A stretch of DNA of 29,359 nt from Intoshia linei. Its lineage: Eukaryota > Orthonectida > Rhopaluridae. The stretch's first letter is position 1; each line of letters starts with the position of its first letter. The DNA is taken from assembly GCA_001642005.1 (NCBI GenBank), contig LWCA01000385.1, positions 1-29,359 on the forward strand. The letters are read 5' to 3'. A model generated the notes under the pieces. It was not told the DNA's origin. It worked only from the letters and a program-made list of their open reading frames with translations, and searched no databases. The position numbers and the translations under genes were made by a program. Of this stretch, positions 1 to 11,405 are shown one piece after another.

Positions 1-809
1 TTGAATATAAAGAGGGAAAATTTTGTTTTATTCGTAACTGATGCTGCATGGTAATTTTAATTTTTTTATCAATTGCAAATATATATATAATATAAATATT
101 AGATACAATACATCGATTACATCACAATTAAAAATGCTGTATCCAAATTTATTCCATGTTACTTGTATAAGCCATTTAATGCATAACTGTTGCATGAAGC
201 TTCGACAGAAATATACAATTGTTGACGAACTCATCAGCAGCATGAAATTTCTTAAATTAAAGAATAAATCGCTCCGCGAATTGTTTTATGACATTGGTTA
301 TCCACCCATACCAGTGATTACAAGGTGGGGTACTTGGCTTGAGGCCAGTCTTTACTATATCAACAAATTTGAATTGGTAAAAAAAATTGTAGATGGTATA
401 CCCGGAAATGGTGTAATTATACAGAGAGTGAGGAAAGCTGTATCTATGATTAAATTATATAATGAATTAATTGAATTAAACGTTTATACATCTATATTAG
501 GTGTTATTGACATGGAAAAAGAATCATTCACTATTAATCAAGCATATGATACAATAAAAAAAATACAATTTTTTTCTGAACCATGTGAAATACAACTATA
601 TATAGAAAAACGATTGATATCGAAAAAATTATGTTAGCCATGGATCAGTCCAAACCTCCTTCATTGTAAAGCCAATTGAGAAATGGCCCTTCAACTTCTA
701 ACGGTGTAGAAAGAAGTTTAGCATGCTGAAGAAATTACTCACAAAACAAAGGAATTTTTTATCTAGTAACGTTAAAAAATACTTAATATTGTACCATAAT
801 AAATCTTAA
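1..809 (+). pseudogene. hAT-family transposase relic (C-terminal half), truncated at the window edge
   Basis: A hAT (DUF659-type) transposase once cut and pasted its own element; this copy is broken. The first frame reads a piece ending LFVTDAAW, which matches the family motif around the second catalytic Asp (TDAAPYM). It then hits a stop and about 70 bases of AT-rich sequence. A second frame, open from 41 to 637, continues with LYPNLFHVTCISHLMHNCC, the family block TRWGTWLEASLYY, and KKIVDGI. Past 637 the frame is lost again. Positions 688-717 encode STSNGVERS, and after a one-base shift 716-809 encode SFSMLKKLL...RNFLSSNVKKYL and a stop; this is the C-terminal dimerisation block (usually VERSFS...L...R). 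At least three disruptions make it inactive. No terminal repeats were seen in the window and the N-terminal zinc finger lies outside it. Confidence 0.85.
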
Positions 810-1610
810 TATTTAATTTTTTAAATTATTTTTAACAGGGGGGGACCAAATTGAATGTTTAATGTATTTTTTATAGGTTAAAAAAGTTTGCCCTACTGAT
901 AACTTATCAGTGTAATTAATAATTATCATTGATAGGAATTAAAGATACCGAATAATTACAAATTATCATATGTATCATAAATTACCACTAATTATATCAT
1001 AACAGCAATTTTAAACCAACTCAAAAGTAAACAAACATCTTTCCAATAATTATAACGATATAATAAGGGATTAATTAAAGTAAATTATAAAATTAGTCCA
1101 TACCTCATTATAATAAATGCAATTTAAAGTTGAAAATAATTGTAACCCATTGCTATAATTTTACTATTTCAAACGCCTAAATTCGTTAAAATGCCACTAT
1201 CAGTTAATCAAAAAAAATATAAATTAACTAAAAACTTGTCAACATTTTTATATTTAATTGGGCGTAATTAAACAAAACATGTAAAATTGTGAACATTTAA
1301 ATTTAAATCCTTCCTATCCAGTTTATCCAAGATATTTAAAAGGGTAATAAAAATAATAATAAAATAAGACTATAGTAGTATCAAAGCAACAAAATTAGCT
1401 AATGCGGCAACATGAAGCAATTTTTATAATGTGTTAATATAAATAAAAATTATTGCCTGTCAAAATAAATGTCGCTGTATACGCTTCATGTGTCTATCTT
1501 AAATTTGAATCAAATTGGATATAATAAAATTTTAATTTGACTATAATTACACAATTACCAATGCAGAACCATTACATTTATATCAACGTTATTTAAAATT
1601 AAAATGTTAC
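810..1610. other. AT-rich intergenic DNA, nothing recognised
   Basis: About 800 bases of very AT-rich sequence downstream of the hAT relic. A run of seven G at 839-845 is the only GC block. I see no ORF of note, no terminal repeats and no convincing splice-site pair on either strand. Confidence 0.6.
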
Positions 1611-1799
1611 CTCTTTTATCTTCGTATAGTCCTCTTTCTTCAAATTCTCTTGAATTATTTAGATTGATTTCATCAAAATTTTTGACATTTTTGTGAGATT
1701 TTTGTTCATTATCTTGCCCTGAGACTGTACTCGCGTTATCGTGTGTATAAAAAATTTTTGAATTCATATTAGAATTTGGTGTATTCAACACTTCCATAT
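1611..1799 (-). CDS. Candidate coding exon of an unknown protein (low confidence)
   Basis: Read on the minus strand, a typical acceptor (ttattcag at 1807-1800) is followed by AT and then ATG at 1797-1795. The frame stays open for 62 codons plus one base until a good donor (AAAGAG|GTAACA, GT at 1610-1609). The encoded peptide starts MEVLNTPNSNMNSK and is polar and acidic (QDNEQKSHKNVKNFDEINL... ERGLYEDKRG), like a disordered N-terminal tail. In DNA this AT-rich an open frame of this length between two good splice signals is unusual. I do not recognise the protein. The next exon would lie at lower coordinates and none was found before the window edge. It could be the 5' coding exon of a gene that continues leftward, or chance. 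Confidence 0.35.
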
Positions 1800-4493
1800 C
1801 TGAATAAATGACAATTAGATTCTAATTGAAGTAAATAATGATATTATGTACATTTAAACTATATTGCACTAGTAGTAAAATGTAAACAATTAATTTATAT
1901 ATTAACAAAATGTTCAATAAGCAATATAATAATTTATAAATTTTATTAAAATTTGTTTTTTTGAAAATTTTACCGTTATAATCTAATTTTTTTTTATTTT
2001 ATTTTTTAATTATTGATAAAATGTGAAAAAAATTTCAAAAATAACTTTAAAATTGAGATATTGAGATATTGACACATTATTATTTAATTTAAAAAATATT
2101 ACCTAATAAATTTGATATTTTTGATGAGTTTTCAATTTTTAAATTTTTAAATTTTTAAAGAAAAATTGATACAAACGTAACGAAAAATATTAATAAATGA
2201 TAAGTTAAGTACAAAGTCTAATCAGGCAACAATATAAATATTTATTATCTAGGCTAATTTGAATTATAGGCGGAGTAACGAGTCAATTGAAATTTAAAAC
2301 ATAATGATAAACAAATGTATTGGTTATACAAAGTTTATAACTTGTATATTGCTTTATGAGGGATTAAAATTAATTGCAATCAATTCTTCTTTTATTGTTC
2401 TGCCATATGTAAAGTTTGTGAATAATTCGGATTGCACATTTTATGATATTCACGTAATTAGGAAATTCAAAATATTTGTATACACGAGTTGAATGACCAT
2501 ATATCGTGTCATTGTTCTCATTTAAAAATTATTTTTAACTATTCAATTATCCCCTAATTAATAACATGTGCAAATAATTTAATTTTTTTAATTTGTTACG
2601 CCTCATTTAATGTCACATTAACATTTTTGGATACAATTTCAATAAAGTGTCTTGAAATTGTTAATTAAATTTATCATTTTATTTCAATTTATTTTGATTT
2701 CCACCGTAATGATTGTCATTTTTATCCATTTGAAATGTATTGTTAATGTTAGTTGTAATTTTTAATTTATTGTGCAATTTGAAATGATTATTAATGTTAT
2801 GAATTTTATAATAGTTTGTCAGTTACAAATTATATTTTACAATCTTTTATGTATCTTTTATAGTTAAAAATTGAATATTCAATTTCAATCGAAACTTAAT
2901 CGACACTATTCCTATTATGTTTGATTTTTAATATCTTAATCTTTAAATTTAATTAATCTTAATTGCACTATTTTTATACGTGATAAATCGTTAAATTTTT
3001 AAAATTTTTTCCACCTTTATGGGATCCAAATGTGTCGGAGATTTTAGAGTTGAAAAATTAACCAAAATTTTCACGAAAAATGCATTTCTGGCTGCCCGAC
3101 AATTTGAAAATTACCATTTTTAGTCTATATATTTTAAATTTATATTTCATAATGCAAATATAAATACATACAAATGTATATTAATTTAATATTTCATTTA
3201 TAATATTAATAAAAGGTATATATAGTGTCTACTATTGACAAAATACCTGATACTTGTCAAGTATTATATCATACAGAAAAAGAAGAAATTTTTTCTATTA
3301 GCTATCCATTCAGTTTACAAAAAAAATTTGTAAAATTTGAATTTAAATATAATTTAAATCGCTGAAATTTCATAATTTGTACTTATTACAATGTGTTGGA
3401 CTTGCGTCAATGTACATTTCAATGTATTTTCCATCTTTTAAAATATTTTTCAGTATATACTTTTGACCGAAGGTCAATTATCAACCACAAACTTAGTTTT
3501 ACTAAATATTATTAATATTATTTTAGTAATTATACTTTTTACACACATTTGAAGGATTTTTTGTAAATAAAGGTTTCAGTTTAATAAAGATAATGTCTAT
3601 AATCAATTGTATTACCAATTTTAATGACAATGTTTACTTAAAACAAAAGGGGAAAAACCTAAATTTTTACTACTGTAAACTAAATTTAGACAACTATATT
3701 TAACAATACTTTTTAGTAAAAATTTCAGATAATATTTAGTGACAGCAGATTGAGTTAAGGTTTATTTCATTACTTTGATCAGATAGGTCCAAGAAAATTC
3801 GGGGAGAGAATGAAAAAATTAAAATTTAAATTTGAAATTTAAAGGCTGCACTAGCTAAACATTTATTACACCCTAATTCTAATTTTTTTTAATTACAAAT
3901 AGAATTTTATTACAACAGGTAGAGTTGCAAAGAATATGAGTATCCCCTGAGTCTTACATGTTCTACTTTCTGCTATATTTTTACAATTAAAAAATTATCA
4001 ATATTTTAAATAATAAATATTCTTTTTAGAGCAGTTTATTTATAATAAATATTATTTATTTACTACAGTAGGTGATACATGTTTATTTATTCTTTATGTT
4101 TATAAAAATTTATTATGATTTTCATAAAACTATTAAACTACAATGTGTAATGTAATACAAAAACAAAAATAGCATAGTAGGTTTTAATTCACAGTCACAT
4201 TTTTTAGTAAACATTGTTTCCTTCCCAATATATTTTGAGGGCATTAATATATTACTTTTTATTTTCAAATATCTTTTTGGAATAACTATAATTACAATAT
4301 ATATCTTGTAGTTTTACAAGATTGGCTTAAAATCTATTAATTTACTGGTTAAATTCACTAAAAGTAGTTATCAATGGAAAATCTCTACAAACACTTTTCT
4401 ATTAATACTTAGACTCTACGAGCCATATTTTCCCGTGTTAACATAAATGTGTGTAAATAAAAATAACGTAAAAAGCAAATTAAAATTAAGTCC
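1800..4493. other. AT-rich intergenic DNA, nothing firm
   Basis: About 2.7 kb of low-GC sequence. It contains a 62-codon open frame at 2304-2492 with no recognisable product, short hairpins (for example ATACTTG-T-CAAGTAT near 3255) and one GC-richer patch at 3010-3110 with TGTCGG and CCCGACA about 60 bases apart. No gene model or transposon ends could be supported. Confidence 0.55.
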
Positions 4494-4501
4494 TTCTAAA
4501 G

Positions 4502-5439
4502 CAGGGGTGTACAACCTTTCCACCAATTCAGCTACAATATCTTTTCTCATTGATACTACGACCGCACAAAATTTACTTCGACATTGAGAAAATTTACTCT
4601 GCACTTAAATTTTAGGTCTAATAAAATAGTTTTCTTTATATTTTAATATGAGCCAGTTTTAATTAATAATTTTCAATTAAAATTAATCCTTAATTCATTC
4701 ATATAAATTAACACTATATTTGTAATTTATCTGAATCGGAATAAATAGCAATAGTAGGATTAATGCAGTGCTTTTCATGGGGGTGACTGGTCACCCAAGG
4801 GGTGAATACGAAAATTTAGATGATTGTAGGCGAATCTACAATTTTTAACATATTTCATTAAATCATCTAATTAAATTATTTAATGTAATCTTATGAGAAA
4901 AAACCAAAATTTTAGAATTAAAACTACCCTATCTGATTCCAAAAGAAAAAACCAAATTTTACCAACCCTTAACGAAAATAATTCACTTTTACCAATATTT
5001 TTATGAAAAATCCCATTTTACTAAATTTTTAGATCAATAATTCTTCTGACTGATTCCATAAGAAAAAACCTGATTTAAAAAAAATTAATCATTAATTTTT
5101 CGGTAAATAATTAATAATAATTGGACAACAGAAAAAAGTTCTATTAAAAACCGATTTTTTGATACATTAGAGTGGAAGACATAACAAAAAATATGTAAAT
5201 ATTAATAATGACATTAAAAAACATATCATTGACTGCTTTAATTTTGTATGCCCTTCGCTAATTTTTGAGAAACTGGGCAAAGTCAAGAATGTAACTTTTT
5301 GATTAAAATATTTTAAATAGACCTTGAATAAAATCTCATTTTAACTTTTCAATTTGAAGTAAAATGATATATTGCATTATGGTCAAATTTATTGACCGCG
5401 ATTGCATGCGGCCGTACGATTGTATGTTGTGCACTTCTG
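4502..5439 (+). mobile_element. Non-autonomous hAT-like element, left copy (full length)
   Basis: It begins CAGGGGTGTACAACCTTTCC and ends GTTGTGCACTTCTG, an imperfect terminal inverted repeat of the hAT type. The flanking octamers are TTCTAAAG (4494-4501) and TTCTAGGA (5440-5447), a decayed 8-bp target duplication with 5 of 8 bases matching. It has no coding capacity. Inside are a hairpin GGGTGAC-TG-GTCACCC near 4781, an internal CAGTGCTTTTCA at 4766 that looks like a second, nested hAT end, and a loose run of about 35-base units of the type AAAAATCCCATTTTACCAA. From 4654 onward it is a direct repeat of 18124-18997. Confidence 0.8.
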
Positions 5440-5447
5440 TTCTAGGA

Positions 5448-7020
5448 TTAAAAATAAAGAAGTAAAAATTAATTTCAAAGTAAACAAATTAAACTTTTTG
5501 GCATATTTAAATAATTTTAATTGCATACACCGTGTGAGTAATAAAGCTTAAAATAATGATGAATAAAATGCATATGAAATAGTACACACCCATTAAGATC
5601 TTAGTATATTTGTAATTTTTGAATAAAATTAATTTATTGAAATTTGTGAGTACTCATATGTAAGTTCTTTTGCTTTTATTAAATTTTAAAGTACTCACAT
5701 GTGAGTACTTTTGTGTATCAGGGCTTAAATTATACATTGATTAGAAATTTATATTTGAACTCTAGTTAGTACAGAAAGTAAATGTAAATTATAATTAATT
5801 TTCCAATATTAAACGGTGAGCTTGAGTTTTAAGTTTTAGGTATTTTAATACAATTTTTTGTTACGTCTTGTTTGTTTCATTTTTCTGATAAAAACACACT
5901 ATTTGAATTAAATTTTGGATCATACACTGTTTTTGATATTCACGTTTGTTTTTGTATTTTAGTCGCATTTAAAATATGTATATACAGTGCTAAGGGAAAT
6001 TACAGAAAAAATTTGTTTATTGATATTAGAAATTTTTTTAAAATTGAAACTACTCATTGAGTAATACTCAAAAACATAACAAATAAAAATTTATCAAATT
6101 GGTATTGCAAACGAAACAATCTGTGTACGTAAAAATAGTATATATAATAATATGCTATTAATATATTATCACTATTTTTTTCTACTTGTTCAATTGACAG
6201 AATGTATTTTTTACACCCAATTTACAGTTTTATTTCCAAAAACACATCTTAACCAAGATGAGATGCTATTTTAAAATGTTTTAGTCCAAATATCTAAGTA
6301 TATACCTTTCCACACAGCTATTTTTACAATATTAATATGTAGGTGTGCCATTAATATAATTAAAAAATATTAACATTTTCGAATGATATATCTTTTTTTG
6401 AATTAATCTCACGGTCACCAGTAAAAGGTCATATAATAAATGATTATAAAAGTGAAATTAAGATTATTATAAAATATACTTGATTAGTCACTGATCAATG
6501 ATCACTAACCATAACCGTTTAAACAATGTTGTTACTTTGCTTTACATGGTTAATAATTTTTGATGATCAGAGTGCCACTGAAGTTATATTGCTACTCGTG
6601 TAAATCAATTAAAAAATACAATTATCATATAAATTATAAACATAACTGACGACAGGAGTACCCTTTTAAATTAATTTAATATATTTATAAGTAAATTGCT
6701 AGGTCTACATTTCTATTGCTATTGTCAAATGTAATTACAAAACATGACAACTACGTCAAATACTCTTATTCATACAAAAATTAACGCTGTATCACATGTG
6801 TTTATGATTTTCTGGTGACAAAATAATAACCATTAGAATATTATTATTGATATCAACATTCAACACCGTCATTGCGACTCTCTGGAGTCATATTTTATTT
6901 TGAAACAGACCAACGTGTTATTTACATTTTAACAAAAAATTTAAAATAATTACTGATCTTAGAATTAAAAAAAAGATTTTTCTTATCCAGCTTATAAGAG
7001 TTGCTACATATAGTATATAT
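5448..7020. other. AT-rich intergenic DNA with one palindrome and a possible micro-exon
   Basis: No recognisable gene. It holds the 24-bp palindrome at 5688-5711 (separate entry), a 62-codon open frame at 5872-6060 of no known type, and a 74-base ATG segment at 6526-6599 with a donor-like end, discussed under findings. Confidence 0.5.
5688..5711. repeat. Perfect 24-bp palindrome
   Basis: AAAGTACTCACA followed by its exact reverse complement. The centre CACATGTG is an E-box-like octamer. A degenerate partial copy (GTGAGTACTCATATGTAAG) lies 40 bases upstream at 5646. The role is unknown: it could be a dimeric transcription-factor site, a cruciform, or the tip of a lost transposon. Confidence 0.8.
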
Positions 7021-7024
7021 TATA

Positions 7025-7620
7025 TACACAATTTTAACCTCAGAAATCTACGCTTTCTCGGCCAAAAATTATAAACTAAATATTATTAACTAAAATTTAT
7101 TAACCAATATTTTTAAAATTTTTAAATTAAAATGTCAAATATAAATATTCATTTCAAAATTTCAAAAAAACTGTAAAAAAAAGAAAGTATCCTTATTCCA
7201 ACCAAAAAAATATCAATGGAAATCTCATAAATTGATTCCTTCTGTTTTTTTATCGTTGCTATGCAATTTTTCATTTTTAAAAAGTTTAGAATAATTTGAA
7301 GTATAACTTTGTTATCATCCTTTTTACATTTATTTAAATGTTGGTAAAATTCACCCGAAATATGTTTTTAAAAATTTTAATGTTTTTAAGATTATACACT
7401 CATTTTATCAATTATAATGATATTATAATTTTAAATAATTTAAAAAAATGGAATATGTAATTGTTTTTTGAAAATTCTTTAATCAAATTCTAAAATAACA
7501 CTAACTGATAATAATTCACTTTAAAATAAAAGGCAATGTGAAAAAAGTTTGAGAAACTTTACTTTAAATATTAATTGTAATAGTGAATAGTATCATTTTT
7601 AAGTGAGATTTTATTGAATT
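7025..7620 (-). mobile_element. Dispersed repeat R1, 5' part, diverged copy
   Basis: On the minus strand this matches the R1 copies at 14995 and 25265. Shared landmarks are the block around TTGCATAGCAA (7256-7266 read in reverse), GAAGGAAT downstream of it, the stretch before AAATATTGGTTAA, and CGTAGATTTCTGAGGTT near 7045. The segment up to about 7610 (reverse of TAGTGAATAGTATC) matches 26060-26075. It is more diverged than the other copies. No ORF. Confidence 0.65.
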
Positions 7621-7666
7621 TATTTTTTTGCAGAATTTTAATAACTAATATTGTATTCGTATATAC

Positions 7667-7901
7667 CAGGTTTTTCCCAACCTTTTCGTAGTTAATACTC
7701 TTGACCACTTTAAGTCCATAAAATTAAAATGGAAAAGAATATGTAATTATTTTTTTATTATAATTTTTACGAGAGAGTTAATATAATAGAAAATTAGTGA
7801 TATAACTTAAGACAATTTATTTCGAAAAGAACAATTTATAGGGTAATGAAGAGAAATTTTAAATTTAAATTAAAGCCAAATGGTCCTCGTTGGGAACCAT
7901 G
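7667..7901. mobile_element. hAT-like MITE remnant
   Basis: The left end CAGGTTTTTCCCAACCTTTTC faces a right end whose reverse complement is CATGGTTCCCAACGAGG. This is the hAT-type pattern CAG.G.TTCCCAAC. Length is about 235 bases with no coding capacity. No clear target duplication remains (GTATATAC against ATACTATT), so it is old. Confidence 0.5.
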
Positions 7902-8099
7902 ATACTATTAATATACTATTATGCTATTAAAATTACCTGTATTACATGATTAAAATATTTATTAGTAAAACTTATCTATTTTAGTGTTTAAAAGTGTATT
8001 TTTTATGCGGCTTTAGTGCAAATCGACGGCAGCTTAATAATATATGGGACTTTCCATTTATATTTCTAAATTTCTGTAATTTCTATACATTTCAAAAGT

Positions 8100-8260
8100 T
8101 TTTCACATACGGTACGTAAGGTCTTATAGCTCTAGCCACCTCTCTGAGGATTATGATTTGATATTTGAAATTTAAATCACAAAATAGTTATGATATTCAA
8201 GAATATAATTTTTTTAATGTTCAATGTGAAAAAATGAGGTCCCTTATTGGTATTATTAAA
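8100..8260 (+). repeat. Dispersed repeat R2, copy 1
   Basis: It shares with 10285-10415 (same strand) the order TAGCTCTAGCCACCTCTC...GAGG, then a 40-base AT-rich stretch, ATGATATTCAAGAATATA, and a block ending AAAAATGAGGTCCC. The reverse complement of the same block recurs at 24650-24730. It is non-coding. The head (ACCT.G.C.CCTC..GAGGG-like) resembles the R1 head near 26090, so R1 and R2 may be related. Confidence 0.6.
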
Positions 8261-8556
8261 ATGAGGATGTGATTATCATGAACATGTAAATAATCTATAT
8301 CACACCGACTACTCTTGGTTATTCACGGTTCTGGGTGAATGGTCGTGGTGAGGTAGACATTATAAATTGAATTAATGTCTATTATACATTGTCGAATAGT
8401 TAATAATATAGGATAAAACTTAACAATTTTAAAAATAATTCCAATTCCAAACGGACTAACCACTTTGAAATTGACGGGTAATCACATCTGCATGTAACTT
8501 AAATGTATAATAATGTAATTAATAATAGTATACGTAATAATTGATTATTAATACAC

Positions 8557-8577
8557 ATATATATATATATATATATA
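8557..8577. repeat. (AT)n microsatellite
   Basis: About ten uninterrupted AT dinucleotides. No other role is visible. Confidence 0.9.
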
Positions 8578-9049
8578 AATATAATATCTATTATTATTAA
8601 AAATAATTTTTCATTATTTCTAAATATTTAGTATAATAAATAAATATAAATTGTAAATTTATATTTATAAAATTGATGTTTGGGTAGGATTTTTTGTGAT
8701 GAATTGTTCAATAATGAAAAGCCCATATTTAAAAAAAGGAAAGAATTTTAGGAAAATTTTTACCTGGTCACCAATTATCATAAATTTCCTGGTTAAAATG
8801 CATTTTCCAGATGATCATGAAATATTTTAAAAATAAGGTCTATAATATTGTTTAAATAATGGTCCCAAAGTGGCGATTAGGGGGCATTTTTAAAAAATAA
8901 TAACAACATTAAAAGAAATTTTTAAATAGACAAACACATATAAAAAGAAAGATAAACAATGACACAATAATAAATATATTATTTTTTCATTGGCCTAATT
9001 AATTTGTGATATTTTATAATTTAATTTAATTCTAATTATAATTTCTAAC
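8578..9049. other. AT-rich DNA, nothing recognised
   Basis: Low-complexity sequence between the AT microsatellite and the next R1 fragment. No ORF, transposon end or splice pattern stands out. Confidence 0.5.
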
Positions 9050-9480
9050 ATCCTAACTTATATAATATGCTACGCGATTTTTGTTTGTGTGTTTCACTTT
9101 ATTGAAATAACCACCAGTCTAACAATTTTTTAAATACCATATTTCAATTACAGTTTTTTCCGGTACGCAGAATAAGATGAATTTTAATCTCCCAATTTCA
9201 CATCTTACGGGTGAAAAACCCCAGTTGTCCCTCTTTTTGAAAATTAAACGAGTTGGAGAATTTAAAAAAATATATACGCTGATGCGAATTTTAAAATCAT
9301 AAATATTATCATAAATTTAAATTTAAAAAAATTGTTAAAATATTAAATTATCTTCAGGGCCAAAACCCCAAATTACTCTTATTTTTTTAATGAAAACAGC
9401 CCTACAATTTAAAAAAAATTATGTTACAGTTTGATCCTGTTAACACACATAAAAAATTTGTTTGATGTTCGACGACAAAC
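9050..9480 (-). mobile_element. Dispersed repeat R1, 3' part
   Basis: On the minus strand this matches 21520-21926 closely. Shared blocks include CTGTAATTGAAATATGG, AGACTGGTGGTTATTTC and the 3' terminus GCGTAGCATATTATATAAG followed by TTAGGAT. The units CAGGGCCAAAACCCCAAATTA at 9355-9400 (plus strand) are single copies of the motif that is tandem at 17685-18120. The shared homology ends at AAGTTAGGAT, which marks the 3' boundary of R1. No coding capacity. Confidence 0.75.
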
Positions 9481-10284
9481 AAACATACATTTTTAGCTAA
9501 ATTACTTTAAACGTAGGGATTTATAATTACGGTTGAGTCACTATTGGATTAATTTTGAATAATATTAAACATGCCAAAATAAATATGAAAAAATAATTTT
9601 TTTAGTTAATTACGATTTAAACTTCAAATTAAAGTTAATTAAGTGGATTGGATAAACGAGGAAAATTAGACGTATACGTTTTTTAAATCATAATTCGAAC
9701 AAATACTAAAAAAATATACCAAGTAGCTGTCACGACTAGCGCACTGCTAAATTTATTATATTCAACTAACACACAATAGTAATTAAATCATAAAGAAACA
9801 TTTTAACTTCCCATCTGTTTTTAATCAAAATATGCATTTATTGGCTTATCTTGTTCAATTGTCTCGTATTCAATATATATTTTCATTTAATATCAATAAA
9901 ATTAAGTATTTATTACAAAAAATTAAAAAATTACACATAAATTAAAACAATGTTTCCCACAAGGAACCCTATATATTTTGCATATTTCTATGTTTAATCA
10001 TAAAAGAAAAATTACGGCATAACTAAACGTGATTTTTCAATTACCTTTAGTTGGGTTCAGGTTACACCTTTCAGTGTATTTTATTGACAGTGGATATTAA
10101 CTTAATGTTATTGAAAATAAAATTTATTACACAAATAAATTAAATTAATAAGTAAAATCAAAAATATTAAATTTCAAAAAAAATAAAATATAAAAAACCA
10201 AAATCACACAAATCCGTATCTACCAACCTCGATGAAACTTAAAAGTGACAAAACAAAGTCATTAAAAAAATTTGCCAAACAAGC
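9481..10284. other. AT-rich intergenic DNA, nothing recognised
   Basis: About 800 bases without a supportable gene. A few GC-richer words (CTGTCACGACTAGCGCACTG near 9727) have no partner that would mark a transposon end. Confidence 0.5.
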
Positions 10285-10415
10285 GTAGTGTTATATATAC
10301 CTAGTCACCTCTCCAAGGGTCTTAACTTGACGTTTTAAATTTTATATAATTTAATTACATGATATTCAAGAATATATTTTTTTAAATCTTCAACTTGGAA
10401 AAATGATGGCCCCTT
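10285..10415 (+). repeat. Dispersed repeat R2, copy 2
   Basis: Same order of blocks as 8100-8260: ACCTAGTCACCTCTCCAAGGG, AT-rich spacer, ATGATATTCAAGAATATA, then GGAAAAATGATGGCCCC. Non-coding. Confidence 0.6.
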
Positions 10416-11405
10416 TTAAAAAATACCTGATTGACGTAATTGACACCTGCAAATGTTTTTGCGTTTGATATTCTTACTTTACCAATTAATTAATTAGTTT
10501 CTAGGAATAGAAAAGTATTTCTCAGTTAATCTGTTACCGTTTATTTTGAAAACTGACAATTCCAGGAATTTCAATACAGAAATTCCAAGTCACATTTGTA
10601 GAATCAATCAATTTGCAGCTTCACTGTAAATGACTCAAATTGCCTCTTTTTTTGATAAATTAAAGAACTTAAATTTAATACATTAATAAATTCTAATACA
10701 TTTTTCAAAGATAATTATGGTCTCACAAAATTTAATTATTTGACATTTCCACTTTCAGGGTTAAACTCCCAATATTATTTCATAGATGTGATATTTAGAT
10801 CCCAATTTAGATGTGAATTTGTATATTTGTTTAAAAGTTTAAAAAGTTGAATTTCAGTCTCAGAAATTGATTTCATTTCATTTTTACATATTGCAACAAA
10901 TTTGCTAAAAGTAAGCATAAAATGAAATACCTGAAATTTAAAACTTTATCATAATAATTTTAAAATTAATTTGGATTTAGATTATTTGTTAAACCTTATA
11001 ATTTAAAATATCTGTTAATTTAATAAACTTGATTTATCTTAATTAATTATGGTAATATTTAATTTTTCTTACAATTTTATATTAAATATAACAATATTTA
11101 ACAAATTAATTAAGACTGAAATTGTAAAATTAAAAAATCACGATTTCAATCTTTTCAATAGAAATTTCATATAGTTTGTGGCAATCTATTTATTCAATTT
11201 CTATTCTGTTATTTAATTATTTATGTAATTTTTTTATTGGTAAAATTAAACCAAATTTGATAATTATATGTAAAAAGGAGTATCTGAAAAACGAACACCC
11301 TCGACAAAGCTAGGTATTTTTGTACATAGTTCATAATACACTGTATAAAATAAATCAATATAATTTTTAAATTCTAATTCTGATACTGTGAAACTAATAT
11401 TACAT
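10416..11405. other. AT-rich intergenic DNA with a small hairpin and an R1 head fragment
   Basis: GGAATTTC-AATACA-GAAATTCC at 10565-10586 forms a hairpin; its surroundings partly recur at 20345-20420, so this is another dispersed fragment. Positions 11285-11345 in reverse (TATGTACAAAAATACCTAGC ... CGAGGGTG) resemble the R1 head near 26090-26130. It lies just 3' of the cyclin E-like frame, so it may be the repeat into which that gene tail now runs. Confidence 0.5.

Noticed and set aside
28-243. 71-codon open frame on the minus strand
   Set aside because: Antisense shadow of the hAT transposase relic.
2304-2492. 62-codon frame, and a faint resemblance to 5872-6060 (both contain GATATTCACGT followed by a similar stretch)
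   Set aside because: The shared part is short and AT-rich, the peptides match no family, and no splice context supports them. A shared repeat fragment is possible but too weak to call.
4416-4604. 62-codon open frame on the minus strand
   Set aside because: It crosses the hAT 5' inverted repeat and its flank; the peptide has no family resemblance.
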